DNA of 64,000 nt from Bordetella parapertussis (GCA_945865935.1 CAMBFI010000009.1:1-64000), one strand, 5' to 3'; numbered from the stretch's first letter, positions 19,915 to 28,842 are shown. Notes: a model not told the origin generated them from the sequence alone. Made by a program: numbers and translations.

Positions 19915-20880
19915 ATGAAATCCGCACTCTTCGCTCTAGCTCTACTCCTAGGTTTAGCAGGCCCGACTGTCGCTCAACCCTATCCAAACAAACCCATCAA
20001 GGTGATCGTTCCATATCCTGCCGGTGGCAATGCGGACATCACGGTACGCGTCGTTTCAAAGAAGATGTCAGAGATACTTGGCGTTGCGGTCGTCGTTGAA
20101 AATCGCGGCGGAGCAAACGGCATGATTGGCACAGACATCGTGGCCAAATCCGCACCGGATGGCTACACCTTGATTGCTCCGGCTAGCGGTCCGATCGTGA
20201 TCAATCCGGTGCTCTACAGCAAAGTACCTTATGACTCGATCAAGGATTTGCAACCGATCAGTCAACTGACGTCGTTTCAGTATGTTCTGATCGTGCCCGC
20301 TGCCTCGACCATTAAAAGTATTCAGGAGCTCGTCGCGCAAGGCAAAGCCCAGCCTGGCAAACTGAGTTATGGCTCGACTGGCATTGGCGGTGGTGGCCAC
20401 TTGGCTGGCGAAATGTTCGCGCTGCTGAGCGGCGCGCAGTTCAACCACATTCCCTACAAAGGCAGTGCGCCCGCACTGGTCGATTTATTAGGGGGACAAC
20501 TCTCCTTTACGTTCGACACCGTCTCGACCTCAACACCTCTGATTGCAGAAAAACGGGTGCGCGCCTTCGCCGTGTCGGGCCCCACACGTGCGAGCTCGAT
20601 ACCCGATGTCCCGACGATGGCAGAATTGGGATTCAAAGATTTTGACGTCACGCAATTTATCGGTCTGCTGGCGCCCGCTAAGACGGATCCCGTAATCGTC
20701 AAAAAACTTCAAGGGGCGGTTGCTCTCGCGTTGAAAGATCCTGATGTCATTCAACACCTTCAAGTTAAAGGCGGTAATGACCTCGTGGGCAGCACACCTG
20801 AAGCCTTTGCGGCATTGATTAAAAAAGAGCTCGGGATGTACGGTGCGCTGATCAAGAAAGCAAATATCAAGCAAGAGTGA
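19915..20880 (+). CDS. Bug/TctC-family tricarboxylate-type binding protein
   Basis: Exported solute-binding protein of 321 residues. The signal peptide ends at TVA before QPYPNKPIKVIVPYPAGG, the hallmark N terminus of the Bug family of betaproteobacteria. The family binds carboxylates and related small molecules and may deliver them to TctAB-type transporters or act in sensing. No tctA or tctB gene is nearby, so this is an orphan receptor, which is common in Burkholderiales. A second family member follows 83 bases downstream and the pair may be one transcript. Confidence 0.9.
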   Translation: MKSALFALALLLGLAGPTVAQPYPNKPIKVIVPYPAGGNADITVRVVSKKMSEILGVAVVVENRGGANGMIGTDIVAKSAPDGYTLIAPASGPIVINPVLYSKVPYDSIKDLQPISQLTSFQYVLIVPAASTIKSIQELVAQGKAQPGKLSYGSTGIGGGGHLAGEMFALLSGAQFNHIPYKGSAPALVDLLGGQLSFTFDTVSTSTPLIAEKRVRAFAVSGPTRASSIPDVPTMAELGFKDFDVTQFIGLLAPAKTDPVIVKKLQGAVALALKDPDVIQHLQVKGGNDLVGSTPEAFAALIKKELGMYGALIKKANIKQE

Positions 20881-20963
20881 CGTACCTATCGTGCACCCAA
20901 CCGGCAGAGGCTCAGGCATGATGTTTGCTTGTTACCTCAGTCATTATCTTTGAAGGAACTGAC

Positions 20964-21950
20964 ATGATTCATCCACGTCGTCTTTTTGCATTGCTAGGCC
21001 TTAGCCTCACGCTCGCGTGCTCGGTGTTCAACCCAGTGCAGGCGCAAGACGCCTACCCCAACAAACCAATCAAAGTAGTGGTGCCCTTCCCGGCGGGTGG
21101 CGCAACCGACATCCTGACGCGCGCGATCACCGAAAAGCTCGCGCTGCGCATTGGTCAATCCGTGATCATTGAGAACCGGCCCGGCGCAGGCGCGAATATT
21201 GGTGCAGCAACGGTGGCCAAAGCAGCCCCAGATGGTTACACCATTCTGATGGGGTCTATTGGATCGCACTCAATCTCTGTGACGTATCACAAAGATCCAG
21301 GCTACAACTTCAAGAAAGACCTCATGCCGATTTCAAGCGCGGGGTCCTTGAGCAACATCGTGGTGATCGGCAATGATGTCCCAGCAAAGAATCTGCAAGA
21401 GTTAGTGGCGTACGCAAAAGCAAACCCAGGCAAATTAACCTGTGGCTCCTCGGGTACAGGCGGACTCATCCATTTAACGTGCGAGATGTTTAAGATCGCT
21501 GCGGGCGTTGATGTGCTGCACGTGCCATACAAAGGCACTTCTCTGCTAATGCCCGACCTGATTTCAGGTCGTGTCACGATGGCACTCGACACGTTGCCAC
21601 CCTACATACCGATGTTAAAAGAAGGTAAGGTGCGGGCGCTGGCGATCACCACCGCCACACGCTCTTCGCTCGTGCCAGACTTACCGACTATTGCAGAATC
21701 GGGCTATCCAGGGTTTGAATCAGTCGCTGTGTATGGTTTTTTTGCACCGACTGGCACCCCAACTGCAATCATTAAAAAGCTCAATGCGGATATCAATGCA
21801 GTGCTTCTCGACCCAGACCTGAAAGACAAGCTTCTGAAAGTAGGGATCGAGGTCCAAGGTAGCACCCCTGAAGCGCTCGCAGCATTTGTGGACAAAGAAA
21901 TCGCTAAATGGGCTGCTGTGATTAAAGCTGGCAATATCAAGTCAGAGTAA
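20964..21950 (+). CDS. Bug/TctC-family tricarboxylate-type binding protein (second copy)
   Basis: Exported Bug-family binding protein of 328 residues. I start it at 20964 (MIHPRRLFALLG) because GAAGGA lies five or six bases upstream and the product then begins with a normal signal peptide ending at PVQA before QDAYPNKPIKVVVPFPAGG. Starting at 20925 would add 13 residues before the signal. The two tandem Bug genes are clearly homologous but diverged, so an old duplication or different ligands are possible. The ligand is unknown. Confidence 0.9.
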   Translation: MIHPRRLFALLGLSLTLACSVFNPVQAQDAYPNKPIKVVVPFPAGGATDILTRAITEKLALRIGQSVIIENRPGAGANIGAATVAKAAPDGYTILMGSIGSHSISVTYHKDPGYNFKKDLMPISSAGSLSNIVVIGNDVPAKNLQELVAYAKANPGKLTCGSSGTGGLIHLTCEMFKIAAGVDVLHVPYKGTSLLMPDLISGRVTMALDTLPPYIPMLKEGKVRALAITTATRSSLVPDLPTIAESGYPGFESVAVYGFFAPTGTPTAIIKKLNADINAVLLDPDLKDKLLKVGIEVQGSTPEALAAFVDKEIAKWAAVIKAGNIKSE

Positions 21951-22002
21951 CGCGACGGCAAGTCATCAACTCAGACTACGAATCAGCTCAGACTTCGACG
22001 TT

Positions 22003-23319
22003 CTAGGAGACCTCACGGGTCTCTTTACGTCGCAGCAGAACAAGCGGCGGGATCACAAGCAACCAAGCGATGCGCGTTTGATAACGGTAGTGCGGTTTTG
22101 ATAACGCACCGGTCGCAAACGCATTGGCGAATAGACCTGCACACACCAACAAGAGCAAGGCAAGCGCGCGCATATCACGCAGCAGAATCGCTCGCCATAG
22201 GCAGTACAGTCCCAGCATGACACTTAACCAGAATACGACTGCAACCAGATGATTCAACCACTGCACACGATCCTGTAACGTATTTCGCCACTGCTTAGAG
22301 GCTTTAAAGCGTGCGAGTTCAGCATCCGAGAAATGTGCCTCGATACTTTGAAGAACGGTCACATCCAACGAGTCTGCGTGCAAGGTGTCACCCAGCTTGA
22401 TCATGGAAAGTTGCTGACTTGTATTGTTGATCATTGAAGCGAGCACGCCTAGAGGATTCTCTCGTGCGGCGAGCATCACTAAGGTGGAGGCCTCAGGCGC
22501 TAAACCAATTGGACCGCCGGGATGCGACCATAACGGTCCTTGGCTATCCCACAGGAACGCATCGCTATCAGAGGGCAAGCGATCTTTCCATGTGCACAAA
22601 TGCCAGCCGACACTGGGGCAGCGTGCGTCTAGCGTCGTGTTTACGTGCCCATCTGCAGCGAAGCGCGCCAACATAAACACAGACCCAAATGGCGACACCG
22701 CGAGCTTATTAAAGGCGTAATAGTTCGTAGACACCAAGAGGCCAAGCGCAAGCACCAAGGGCAGCATGACGACGCCTACACGAGAAAAACGCAGTAAGAG
22801 AACAACCACCACGCACGCGGCCGCAATCACCAGATGCGATAAGTGCACAGCAATTGCTAACGCCCCCACCAAACAAATCCAAACGGCTAGCGAGCGCGAT
22901 AGGCGTGGGCTAAAGCCTAGGACAAAGATGCTCAAGACCACAAGCGCTGAGAAAATGTCGGGCATCAGAAGAGAAACGAACCACGACGCCCCGGTACAAA
23001 CAGCAAGAACCACGCACAGTAACAAAAACCTGCTCTTACTGGGCGGGCCAAACACAGCCAAGGTCAACCACAAAAACTGAGACACAAGAATTGCTTGAGC
23101 CACAGCAACGCCCCATAACGACTGCCACCCATGCACCAAAAGCATCCAAGGGCCGTAGATAATAGGCTTGTCCCAATTGAAGAACCCAGGTGTAGGTTGA
23201 TAAATAAAGACATTGGTGTCGCTATAAACGAGCGGATACCCGTTCCAAATAGCCGGCCAGATAAAAGGCAGCGCCCCCAACAAAACCACAAAAATATTCT
23301 TTATTTTTTCAGCGCGCAT
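22003..23319 (-). CDS. Multi-pass membrane protein of unknown function
   Basis: Hydrophobic protein of 438 residues with about nine to eleven membrane segments. An early periplasmic-type loop carries YPLVYSDTNVFIYQP, and a long hydrophilic region of about 120 residues (around 215-345) with Cys pairs and WKDRLPSDSDAF lies between the two membrane halves. The layout resembles GT-C type glycosyltransferases or other lipid-linked enzymes, but no diagnostic motif is certain, so no function is given. It is divergent from the orphan gene at 23410; between them lie three 24-base-spaced repeats. A short hairpin overlaps its 3' end. Confidence 0.75.
   Translation of the reverse strand: MRAEKIKNIFVVLLGALPFIWPAIWNGYPLVYSDTNVFIYQPTPGFFNWDKPIIYGPWMLLVHGWQSLWGVAVAQAILVSQFLWLTLAVFGPPSKSRFLLLCVVLAVCTGASWFVSLLMPDIFSALVVLSIFVLGFSPRLSRSLAVWICLVGALAIAVHLSHLVIAAACVVVVLLLRFSRVGVVMLPLVLALGLLVSTNYYAFNKLAVSPFGSVFMLARFAADGHVNTTLDARCPSVGWHLCTWKDRLPSDSDAFLWDSQGPLWSHPGGPIGLAPEASTLVMLAARENPLGVLASMINNTSQQLSMIKLGDTLHADSLDVTVLQSIEAHFSDAELARFKASKQWRNTLQDRVQWLNHLVAVVFWLSVMLGLYCLWRAILLRDMRALALLLLVCAGLFANAFATGALSKPHYRYQTRIAWLLVIPPLVLLRRKETREVS
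22007..22026 (+). terminator. Possible terminator after the Bug gene pair
   Basis: GAGACC (22007-22012) pairs perfectly with GGTCTC (22018-22023) around a 5-base loop, followed by TTT on the plus strand. The T run is short and the hairpin overlaps the end of the convergent membrane-protein gene, so the call is tentative. Confidence 0.35.
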
Positions 23320-23327
23320 TAAAATCC

Positions 23328-23399
23328 TGATGTACTATTTATTCTAACGATTGAAGTACTATCTTAATCAACTAATGATGTACTAGTTATTTAGCCTTT
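23328..23399. repeat. Three direct repeats with 24-bp spacing
   Basis: TGATGTACTA (23328-23337), TGAAGTACTA (23352-23361) and TGATGTACTA (23376-23385) start exactly 24 bases apart. The bases between are AT-rich and not conserved. They fill the 90-base gap between the divergent membrane protein gene and the orphan gene at 23410, so they look like operator repeats for a regulator of one or both genes. Confidence 0.7.
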
Positions 23400-23409
23400 A
23401 AAAGCATCT

Positions 23410-23943
23410 ATGCCTGCACCTCGCTCAATTCCATTAGGCCAAGTTCAGTTCACTGCCAAACGCTATATCGCGCTACTTACTGAGCGTGGACAGCGCATTC
23501 CTCGGGCCTTGGCTCAGACAGCAAAGTCCGCCAGTGCAGCACCCGATGCACTACTCGATTGCATCAACAAATTGGAACACATCGGCTTAGTCAATCAAAC
23601 CGACTACTTAAAGATTCGAACCGCAGCTCGCATCAGGGTGTTACGAGGGTCAGGCAGCACACAGAGCAATTACGGCGCACAAGAGGCCAATCTACAGCGC
23701 CTGCGTCGCGCTCAACGCAAAGCGCAAAACATTGAAATCCATGCGCAAGCCCTCGAGGACTGGCACCGTGAGGGGCGCTTTAAAACCTACAGCGAGATTA
23801 TGGAAGGTCTACCCGCATCTCAGGTGGTTCGGGCGGACAAGCTACTCATGGATCTACTTAACCGATACCCATGCCTCTCTGTGGCGGAGTACCGGTTGAT
23901 GCTTGAACAAACCGATCAAACTAAGCGAGTCAACCAGCCATGA
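23410..23943 (+). CDS. Orphan protein of unknown function
   Basis: Cytoplasmic protein of 177 residues that I do not recognise. It is mostly helical in character, with a basic, Gln/Arg-rich central stretch (QRLRRAQRKAQNIEIHAQ) and no signal peptide or membrane segment. The start at 23410 is the first Met after the repeat region. A DNA-binding role is possible given the basic centre and the periodic repeats directly upstream, but nothing proves it. Its last 28 bases overlap the end of ilvE on the other strand. Confidence 0.65.
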   Translation: MPAPRSIPLGQVQFTAKRYIALLTERGQRIPRALAQTAKSASAAPDALLDCINKLEHIGLVNQTDYLKIRTAARIRVLRGSGSTQSNYGAQEANLQRLRRAQRKAQNIEIHAQALEDWHREGRFKTYSEIMEGLPASQVVRADKLLMDLLNRYPCLSVAEYRLMLEQTDQTKRVNQP

Positions 23944-25013
23944 CGGTCTGGGGCACGGCCGTACTGAATATCAGTCAGTTCTTGACGTAGCGACATGGTC
24001 AGCTTGCCTGCAGGGGCGTTCTCATCACCTGCCACAAAGCCACGCCCCTTAAGCGCCGAGATCGGCGCCACAACGGCCGCTGTGCCGCACGCAAACGCCT
24101 CGACGATATCTCCCGAGGCGACGCCGTTACGCCACTCGTCGATCGAGATTTTGCGCTCCTCGACCTTAAGACCACGATCCCTGGCTAACTGCAAAATACT
24201 CAGGCGGGTAACGCCTTCAAGAATACTGCCCGAGAGCTCAGGAGTTACCAGCGTGCCGTCTTTCTTGACCAGAAACACATTCATCCCACCGAGTTCCTCA
24301 AGGTATTTCCCCTCTTGCGGATCAAGGAACAGGACCTGCGAACAGCCATTTTTATAGGCTTCTTGTTGCGGCAACAATGAGGCCGCATAGTTGCCGCCAC
24401 ACTTGGCCGCACCCGTACCACCCACAGCGGCGCGGGTGAAGTCTTCGGACAACCAGATCGACACTGGGGCGACACCCTTAGCAAAGTACGGCCCCACGGG
24501 GCTTGCGATCACAAAATACGTCGCTTTATGCGCCGAGCGCACCCCCAAAAAGCTTTCATTCGCAATGGTGAAGGGGCGCAGATACATGCACGTGTCAGCT
24601 GCGGAAGGCACCCACTCGGCGTCCAGGGAAACTAACTGCTTTAACGATTCAATAAACGCATCAGTGGGCAATTCTGGCAGCGCAAGCCTATGCGCCGAAC
24701 GCTGCATACGGGCAGCATTCGCCTGCGGACGGAAAGTCCAGATCGACCCATCGGCATGGCGATAGGCCTTCAAGCCTTCAAAGATTTCCTGCGCATAATG
24801 CAACACAGAGGATGCTGGATCAAGTAACAAGGGACCGTAAGGCTTGACCTGCGCATCGTGCCAGCCCTTCTCAACGGTCCAGTCAATCGAAACCATATGG
24901 TCGCTGAAATACTTACCAAAACCAGGGTCGGCAAGAATCGCGTCTCGCTCAGCTTTGGAACGCCCCTGCGTTGAACGCGTGGACTTAAAAATCAGAGGTG
25001 TATGTGCAGTCAT
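23916..25013 (-). CDS. ilvE: Branched-chain amino acid aminotransferase
   Basis: PLP-dependent class IV aminotransferase of 365 residues that interconverts branched-chain amino acids and their 2-oxo acids, the last step of Val, Leu and Ile synthesis. The PLP Lys is Lys204 in GTGAAKCGGNYA. Other family marks are LHYAQEIFEGLKAYR near 71-85 and the late ILEGVTRLSILQLARD. The length and motifs match the long bacterial/eukaryotic BCAT type rather than the short E. coli IlvE. It is a single gene, convergent with the orphan at 23410 with a 28-base overlap. Confidence 0.93.
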   Translation of the reverse strand: MTAHTPLIFKSTRSTQGRSKAERDAILADPGFGKYFSDHMVSIDWTVEKGWHDAQVKPYGPLLLDPASSVLHYAQEIFEGLKAYRHADGSIWTFRPQANAARMQRSAHRLALPELPTDAFIESLKQLVSLDAEWVPSAADTCMYLRPFTIANESFLGVRSAHKATYFVIASPVGPYFAKGVAPVSIWLSEDFTRAAVGGTGAAKCGGNYAASLLPQQEAYKNGCSQVLFLDPQEGKYLEELGGMNVFLVKKDGTLVTPELSGSILEGVTRLSILQLARDRGLKVEERKISIDEWRNGVASGDIVEAFACGTAAVVAPISALKGRGFVAGDENAPAGKLTMSLRQELTDIQYGRAPDRHGWLTRLV

Positions 25014-25073
25014 GATCGATACCAGAGTATTGGACTTATGTTCGCTCGATTATAGCCACGAGATAGAAAAGGA

Positions 25074-25940
25074 TTAGCCTTCCCGCCCGGGCTCGGAAAT
25101 CCCCTGCATCCGCCGCAAACGCGCCTCCTGCTCACGACGCGTCGCTTCGATTTCCTGCATCAGCCCATCCATATCGACAGGCGTGTGGTCGATCCGCGCC
25201 CGCCCCGTCAACGGCGTCTCGGCCGTGAGCGTCCCGCCAACATAATGCTGCCAAATTTCAGACCCGTACTGCGTGAGAAGTAGCTCCGGCGCGAATTGCC
25301 CAAAGTAGGTCGCCAGATTTTGCACGTCGCGCTGCAAATGTACTTGCGCTTCATTATTGGCCGCCGCATCAATGGCCTGAGGCAAATCGATAATAACGGG
25401 ACCATCCTCAGCCATCAGGATGTTGTACTCGGACAAGTCGCCGTGAATCACGCCCGCAGACAACATGCACACCACCTGACTCAATAGAAATTGATGGCAC
25501 TCGCGCGCGCGCTCTGGCGTGAGCTCAACATCATTGAGTCGAGGTGCCACATTGCCCTCGGCATCCGTGACCAACTCCATCAAGAGCACACCATCCGTGC
25601 AGATGTAGGGCTTGGGGACGCGAACACCCGCACTAGCGAGTTTGAACAAGGCGTCGACCTCGGCGTTTTGCCAAAGCTCTTCTTGCATCTGTTTGCCATA
25701 GCGAGTGCCTTTTTCCATGGCTCGCGCTTGGCGACTATTTTTAACTTTACGGCCTTCGGTATATGAGACGGCGTTTTTGAAACTACGTTGCTTGGCATCT
25801 TTGTACACTTTGGCACAGCGAACGTCATCACCGCAGCGCACCACATAAACGGTCGCTTCTTTGCCGCTCATCAACTGACTCAGGACATCGTCAACCAAGC
25901 CTTCTTCAACCAGCGGCCTGAGCCGTTGCGGGACTTTCAT
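25074..25940 (-). CDS. RIO-type serine protein kinase
   Basis: Atypical protein kinase of 288 residues. I start at 25940 (MKVPQRLRPLVEEGLVDD), with GGAGG four bases upstream. The kinase core shows the RIO form: a modified P loop around MSGKEATVYVV, the catalytic loop HGDLSEYNIL and a metal-binding IDLPQA in place of DFG. The C terminus is a charged coiled-coil-like tail (EIEATRREQEARLRR). Bacterial RIO kinases occur singly in many proteobacteria; their targets are not well known. It lies close to a small lipoprotein gene upstream on the same strand. Confidence 0.86.
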   Translation of the reverse strand: MKVPQRLRPLVEEGLVDDVLSQLMSGKEATVYVVRCGDDVRCAKVYKDAKQRSFKNAVSYTEGRKVKNSRQARAMEKGTRYGKQMQEELWQNAEVDALFKLASAGVRVPKPYICTDGVLLMELVTDAEGNVAPRLNDVELTPERARECHQFLLSQVVCMLSAGVIHGDLSEYNILMAEDGPVIIDLPQAIDAAANNEAQVHLQRDVQNLATYFGQFAPELLLTQYGSEIWQHYVGGTLTAETPLTGRARIDHTPVDMDGLMQEIEATRREQEARLRRMQGISEPGREG

Positions 25941-25996
25941 TGCACCTCCGAGCAAACTCTCTAGCCCGTAATGTACAGGTTTGCCCGCTCCAGCGC

Positions 25997-26290
25997 TCAG
26001 CCGCCCCTGCCATTCCGATGGTGATGGCGGTGGTGGCGATAAGGTCGGTGCTGCGGAACACGAACCACGGGCGGAGCGACGAAAATTGGCACGATCACCC
26101 GGCGCGGTGGGTAGAAATAGACTGGTGGGCGGTGATACACAGGCGGCGGGGAGATGTAAACCGGCGCCGGGCTATACGTTGCAACGCCATAGCTCCGATC
26201 ATATCCATAGCCACCCGCCCCTGGCCCGTAGGCCACGCAGCCGGTGCACATGAGAAGAGCACCCAAACACAAGAACCGTGTGACCTGCAT
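25997..26290 (-). CDS. Small Pro/Tyr/His-rich lipoprotein
   Basis: Predicted lipoprotein of 97 residues. The signal ends in a lipobox LMCTGC (Cys at about 17). The mature part is low-complexity: a Gly/Tyr stretch, then repeated P-P-x-Y and Y-x-P-P segments, and a C-terminal His/Arg-rich tail (HRPYRHHRHHHRNGRGG). The composition suggests an extended envelope protein and possible metal binding by the His tail; no known domain is visible. It is 56 bases upstream of the RIO kinase gene. Confidence 0.6.
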   Translation of the reverse strand: MQVTRFLCLGALLMCTGCVAYGPGAGGYGYDRSYGVATYSPAPVYISPPPVYHRPPVYFYPPRRVIVPIFVAPPVVRVPQHRPYRHHRHHHRNGRGG

Positions 26291-26404
26291 GGCTAAACTC
26301 CGTTAACAGTGGCAATGGGCGTACGTTATGCCCATCAAGCCGTGCTGTTAAGGGGGCGAGCGCTTGGAATTTGTTTCGATTGGTTACAAACTCTTTCAGT
26401 CTGT

Positions 26405-27751
26405 TCAGCTCTGCAAAATAGCCTCAATGGCAAGCGCCACGCCCGACAAATTGGCATCGTCGCCACGCGTCGAAGACAGCATCAGGCCAACAGGTAGCTC
26501 ACCCTCACGGTGACAAGGCAGACTATACGAGCAACCGTCGAGCAAGTTTATGGTGAAGGTGTTGCGCAGCATCTGACCGTTGGCTTTGAAGAACTCCTCG
26601 TCCGACGCAATCAGGCGGGCGATCTCAGGGGCAATGATTGGCACGGTCGGGCACACGATCGCATCAAACCCATCGATGGCGCGCTCTACACTGGCAATCC
26701 ATGCGCGACGCTTATCTAGCAAGGCAATATATTGCTGCGCCGTGATGGTCGCACCCAGCGAAACACGCGCTGCCACACGTGGATCAAACGCGTCTTTAGC
26801 GCGTGCCAAACGTTCGTGGTGGACGGCATAAGCCTCGATGGGTGAGAGGCCTCCTGGGGCGTTCACTTTGGATATTTCAGCCAGTTCAGCGAGGGGGATT
26901 TCTACAATTTCAACCCCTGCGGCCGAGAGCGCAGATAAGCTACGGTCAAACGCCTGGGCGACAGTCGCATCAAGCCCGTCCAGCACGACGGTCTGAGGCA
27001 CAGCCAGCCGCAAGCTGCCCGCCGTGCGTTGGCGCACTGCCAATCGTTGGCCGGAAAGCACGGCATCTACCGTGATGCAATCTTTTACGCTGCGCGTCAT
27101 CGCACAGACGGTGTCCAAGGACCGCGATAGCTCCAGCGCCCCATCCAAAGGCACCCTACTCTGCGTCGATTTAAATCCCACCAAACCACAGAGCGCCGCA
27201 GGAATGCGAATAGAGCCACCCGTATCCGAGCCCAAACCGGCGACAGCCAAGCCTAGCGCAACCGAGACACCGGCGCCTGAGGAGGATCCGCCAGGAATCC
27301 GAGCAAGTTTGGGATCCGTCGGATTGACCGGAGTGCCGTAATGGGGATTGATCCCGATCCCAGAAAACGCGAATTCGGTCATATTGGTCTTACCAATGAT
27401 GGCAGAGCCCGCCGTGCGCAACCGCGCAATCACTGGCGCATCGTGACGTTGTACCGGCTCTCCCTTGCACACCACTGAGCCTGCCATCGTGGTCTCGCCC
27501 GCGACACCATACAAGTCTTTGATCGAGACCGGCAAGCCCGCCAGCGCAGATTGCTCGACGCCAGCGGCCTGCGCGGCGTCGGCATAGCGCGCTGCGGCCA
27601 AGGCTGCCTCTGGATAAAGCTTGGTGAACACACTCTTGGCACTTTCCTGGGCAGCCCCCTCAAGCGCACGCGTAACAAGCGCCTCGCGGGTGATTTCCCG
27701 ACGGGCAAGCTTGCGATTAAGTTCGTCGATGGTTTCAGTGATCTGCGTCAT
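26405..27751 (-). CDS. Amidase (amidase-signature family)
   Basis: Amidase-signature hydrolase of 448 residues with the start at 27751 (MTQITETIDELNRKLA); a longer reading from 27835 adds 28 residues with no homology in style. The catalytic Lys lies in PVSIKDLYGV, and the Ser-cisSer pair in PGGSSSGAGVSVAL followed by GSDTGGSIRIPAALCG, so the Ser-cisSer-Lys triad is intact. The family hydrolyses amides or acts as GatA; with no gatB or gatC nearby this is a free-standing amidase. Its substrate is unknown. It is divergent from the ICL/PEP-mutase gene across a G9 tract. Confidence 0.88.
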   Translation of the reverse strand: MTQITETIDELNRKLARREITREALVTRALEGAAQESAKSVFTKLYPEAALAAARYADAAQAAGVEQSALAGLPVSIKDLYGVAGETTMAGSVVCKGEPVQRHDAPVIARLRTAGSAIIGKTNMTEFAFSGIGINPHYGTPVNPTDPKLARIPGGSSSGAGVSVALGLAVAGLGSDTGGSIRIPAALCGLVGFKSTQSRVPLDGALELSRSLDTVCAMTRSVKDCITVDAVLSGQRLAVRQRTAGSLRLAVPQTVVLDGLDATVAQAFDRSLSALSAAGVEIVEIPLAELAEISKVNAPGGLSPIEAYAVHHERLARAKDAFDPRVAARVSLGATITAQQYIALLDKRRAWIASVERAIDGFDAIVCPTVPIIAPEIARLIASDEEFFKANGQMLRNTFTINLLDGCSYSLPCHREGELPVGLMLSSTRGDDANLSGVALAIEAILQS

Positions 27752-27818
27752 GGGGTGTCTTTGAGATAAGAAGGAGTTAAGCCCCCCAATGTAAGGAACT
27801 GGCGCGAACCGGTCAAGC

Positions 27819-27827
27819 GGGGGGGGG
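27819..27827 (+). repeat. G9 homopolymer tract in a divergent promoter region
   Basis: Nine consecutive G lie in the 161-base gap between the amidase gene (minus) and the ICL/PEP-mutase gene (plus). Six C lie about 32 bases upstream. Tracts this long can slip during replication and change promoter spacing. Confidence 0.8.
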
Positions 27828-27912
27828 CTGCACACCCCATGGGCTTCCTGCTACGATTAGACCAAAGCAGTACCATTTCCTATCAAAAAAACCTCCAAGA
27901 GACTTCCAAATC

Positions 27913-28782
27913 ATGTCAAACAATAAACCTGCTCAACTTCACGCACGACTCAAACAGCCTGGCCTGGTCACCGCGCCCGGTGTCTTCGACATGGTGTCCT
28001 TGCGCCTAGCCGACAGTTTCGGCTTTGACGCTCTGTACATGACGGGCTTCGGTGCGGTGGCATCGCATATGGGCCTCCCAGACGCAGGGTTGGCCACGTA
28101 CAGCGACATGGTGGGCCGCGTAGGCTCCATGGCAAAAATGGCGCGTACGCCCCTCGTCGCAGACGGCGATACCGGCTACGGCGGTCTATTGAATGTGCGA
28201 CATACTGTGCAGGGCTATGAGTTAGCAGGCGCGTCAGCCATTCAGCTTGAAGACCAAGAGTTTCCAAAAAAATGTGGGCACACCCCGGGGCGCCGTGTCA
28301 TTCCCATGGACGATATGGTCAAAAAAATCCGCGTAGCGGCTGAGTCGCGTCAGTCGCAAGATTTTTTGATCATCGCGCGCACAGATGCCCGCACAACACT
28401 CGGGCTTGACGAGGCCCTGAGAAGAGCCGAGGCCTACGCAAAAGCCGGCGCAGACATCCTGTTTGTCGAATCGCCAGAGAGCGAAGAAGAAATGCGAACA
28501 ATCGGACGCACGTTTCATCAACCCTTGCTCGCGAATATGGTCGAAAAAGGACGCACGCCCGTGCTCAGCAAGGCCGACCTCGAAGCGCTGAACTTCAAAC
28601 TCGCTATTTTCCCTGTGACCGCCTTGCTCGCGGGCGTTCAGGCGATGACGCAGGTCTACAAACACTTCAAGAGTACGGGCTCGTCTGTGGGCGGAAACAC
28701 TGATCTGTACGACTTTACAGACCTGACGAAACTCATGGGTTTTGAAGAAGTGTGGGATTTCGACAAAAAACATGCAGACTGA
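27913..28782 (+). CDS. Isocitrate lyase / PEP mutase superfamily enzyme
   Basis: TIM-barrel carbon-carbon lyase family enzyme of 289 residues. Metal and substrate motifs are VADGDTGYGG (82-91) and ASAIQLEDQEFP, followed by KKCGH with the catalytic Cys121, as in methylisocitrate lyase and related 2,3-dimethylmalate or oxaloacetate-decarboxylating enzymes. The exact reaction cannot be picked from sequence alone. No prpC, prpD or phosphonate genes lie nearby. A small hairpin with a T-rich tail follows it. Confidence 0.85.
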   Translation: MSNNKPAQLHARLKQPGLVTAPGVFDMVSLRLADSFGFDALYMTGFGAVASHMGLPDAGLATYSDMVGRVGSMAKMARTPLVADGDTGYGGLLNVRHTVQGYELAGASAIQLEDQEFPKKCGHTPGRRVIPMDDMVKKIRVAAESRQSQDFLIIARTDARTTLGLDEALRRAEAYAKAGADILFVESPESEEEMRTIGRTFHQPLLANMVEKGRTPVLSKADLEALNFKLAIFPVTALLAGVQAMTQVYKHFKSTGSSVGGNTDLYDFTDLTKLMGFEEVWDFDKKHAD

Positions 28783-28796
28783 CTAAAATTGCTCGA

Positions 28797-28818
28797 ACTG
28801 CATTGCTAAGGATGCAGT
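28797..28818 (+). terminator. Probable terminator after the ICL/PEP-mutase gene
   Basis: ACTGCAT (28797-28803) and ATGCAGT (28812-28818) form a perfect 7-base stem with an 8-base loop, followed by GTTTAATCTT. It separates the lyase gene from the HiPIP gene. Confidence 0.45.
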
Positions 28819-28842
28819 GTTTAATCTTCTAGGATAAAGACA

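Noticed and set aside
19915-21950. Two tandem Bug proteins as a special transport system
   Set aside because: Orphan Bug receptors are very common in Burkholderiales and no transporter genes are adjacent.
26315-26335. ATGGGC-N9-GCCCAT hairpin after the amidase gene
   Set aside because: Short stem and no T tract; not convincing as a terminator.
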